Below, one piece after another: positions 63,121 to 64,000 of a stretch of DNA of 64,000 nt. Numbering within the stretch: the stretch's first letter is position 1; each line of letters starts with the position of its first letter. Under the pieces are notes generated by a model, which worked only from the letters and a program-made list of their open reading frames with translations, ran no database searches and was not told the DNA's origin. A program made the translations under genes and the position numbers. The stretch is from contig LS999830.1 in the NCBI GenBank assembly GCA_900537185.1, positions 297,440 to 361,439 on the forward strand, written 5' to 3'. Origin of the DNA: Cytophagales bacterium Alg240-R148 (lineage in GTDB: Bacteria; Bacteroidota; Bacteroidia; Cytophagales; Cyclobacteriaceae).

Positions 63121-64000
63121 TTAATTGCTAGGTGTTTTGCTTTTTAATTCCTCCATTTGGTTCATAAAAGCATCAGAAAAAACATATTGTTTTTTGTTTT
63201 GAATTGCAGATGATTGGTACAACTCTATAAAACCAATGGGATCATTGTAAGTCTGAACCAAGGTATCCAGGCCATAAACCTGTTGAATTAAAAGCGCCAT
63301 GTACAACCCATTGGGGTGTCCTCCAAATTTCAAAAACCCATTAAATTGTTCTTCACTTTGTTTGAAGTCCAATTGTTTAGAAGCAACAGATAAAGAGTCC
63401 AACGCCTTTAATTTTTCCCCGGTGCTGAAAAAGGTCGCATTATACAGGTCTATTACTGCTTCGGGGTATAGCCCATTTGCAGTTATTGGGGGCAATGGTT
63501 TATCAATTAAATCTGCTAGGCCTTCTTGGTGCAATTTGTTTATTTGTTGAAAGACAGGGTCTTTTATAGAAGGCGTTTTTAAATTCCGGTAATTGTGGTG
63601 GTATTCATGGGCAATTAGCTGCATTATTTCTTGGTATTCTAGGTGCATAATAGTATTCAAATCAAGTACAATGGCATTGCCGATCACTTTCCCGTCTGGG
63701 TCCGCACATAAGATGGATACTTCGAACAATTTATCTCGCCCCCCATTGTTAGCAGGAATAAAAGTTTGGGCAATAGAATCCGCTCCTTTAAAAATGGATT
63801 GAAAATCAGTATCCCTTAAAAAGGACTTTGCCAAATCCATATTTTCGTTGATTGCATTAAAATTGTTAAAAACAAGAAACTCCATCATATTGGAATTTAA
63901 AGGGATTGGCAGTTGAAGTAAGCTATCCAATTGGCTTTTGTTTTTAGGATTAAAAACAAGGTCCATACAACGCATAACCTGTTCTTTTTTATAGGAAGAA
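63121..64000 (-). CDS. DUF5700-like putative zinc peptidase (5' end outside the window)
   Basis: Partial gene. The frame stays open through base 64000, so the ATG at 63975 need not be the true start and a signal peptide is probably missing from view. The visible 290 or so residues carry a zinc-protease motif LIAHEYHHNYRN (HEYHH). They also have the family-like stretches VIGNAIVLDLNT and KLHQEGLADLIDKP, whose Glu may be the third metal ligand. The substrate is unknown. It lies 68 bases upstream of the MFS gene on the same strand. Confidence 0.75.
   Translation of the reverse strand, partial: SSYKKEQVMRCMDLVFNPKNKSQLDSLLQLPIPLNSNMMEFLVFNNFNAINENMDLAKSFLRDTDFQSIFKGADSIAQTFIPANNGGRDKLFEVSILCADPDGKVIGNAIVLDLNTIMHLEYQEIMQLIAHEYHHNYRNLKTPSIKDPVFQQINKLHQEGLADLIDKPLPPITANGLYPEAVIDLYNATFFSTGEKLKALDSLSVASKQLDFKQSEEQFNGFLKFGGHPNGLYMALLIQQVYGLDTLVQTYNDPIGFIELYQSSAIQNKKQYVFSDAFMNQMEELKSKTPSN

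Overview
The window looks like a chromosomal segment from a member of the Bacteroidota (AT-rich; Cytophagales- or Flavobacteriia-like, genus not identifiable). The evidence is a set of families typical of that phylum: LytS/LytTR pairs, TPR-containing and propeller-containing sensor kinases, PadR-linked FtsX/MacB-type permeases, a DUF2911 protein, an alpha-2-macroglobulin with a SusC-like plug, a DUF5700-type peptidase, export signals ending in A-Q, and TAnnTTTG promoter elements in place of Shine-Dalgarno-rich starts. I found no rRNA, tRNA, CRISPR array, insertion sequence or phage gene.

Layout. 0.2-2.6 kb: a LytS-type kinase and its LytTR regulator. 2.6-10 kb: a block holding a lipoprotein and a 901-aa exported protein, a membrane protein/NarX-type kinase/NarL-type regulator operon, a 298-aa exported protein and a small membrane protein. 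This block is bracketed by a perfect 67-bp direct repeat of the 3' end of the LytTR gene, and the second copy ends a decayed LytTR fragment. 10-14.6 kb: a coiled-coil lipoprotein, a membrane protein, a VOC protein and a TPR kinase. 14.6-17.2 kb: a tight four-gene operon of unrecognised cytoplasmic proteins, which is the best candidate here for an undescribed system. 17.6-25.9 kb: a membrane protein, GlnRS with a C-terminal extension, a TPR kinase, a PLP decarboxylase, a membrane class III cyclase and a DUF2911 protein.

26-38 kb: three large FtsX/MacB-type permeases, two with their own PadR repressor, plus a propeller kinase. No ABC ATPase is in the window. 38.1-42.7 kb: an esterase / membrane AraC regulator / nucleotide-transporter-like MFS protein / aldo-keto reductase run, then a convergent cupin gene. 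42.7-49.1 kb: a radical SAM protein, a single ORF joining a membrane AraC regulator to a fourth permease, a kinase-like protein with a phosphoacceptor helix but no ATPase domain, a VOC protein and a small membrane protein. 49.3-58.4 kb: an exported GH3 glycosidase and a 2228-aa alpha-2-macroglobulin with an intact CxEQ thioester. 58.6-64 kb: a Cys/His-rich membrane protein, a PhnB-like protein, an EmrB-type MFS pump coupled to a cyclase-TPR protein, and the 3' part of a DUF5700-like peptidase gene cut by the window edge.

Overall this is envelope and signalling territory: six kinases or kinase-like proteins, two class III cyclases, two membrane AraC-type regulators and four orphan permeases, consistent with envelope-stress or peptide/lipid-export responses. 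That reading is inferred from family knowledge.
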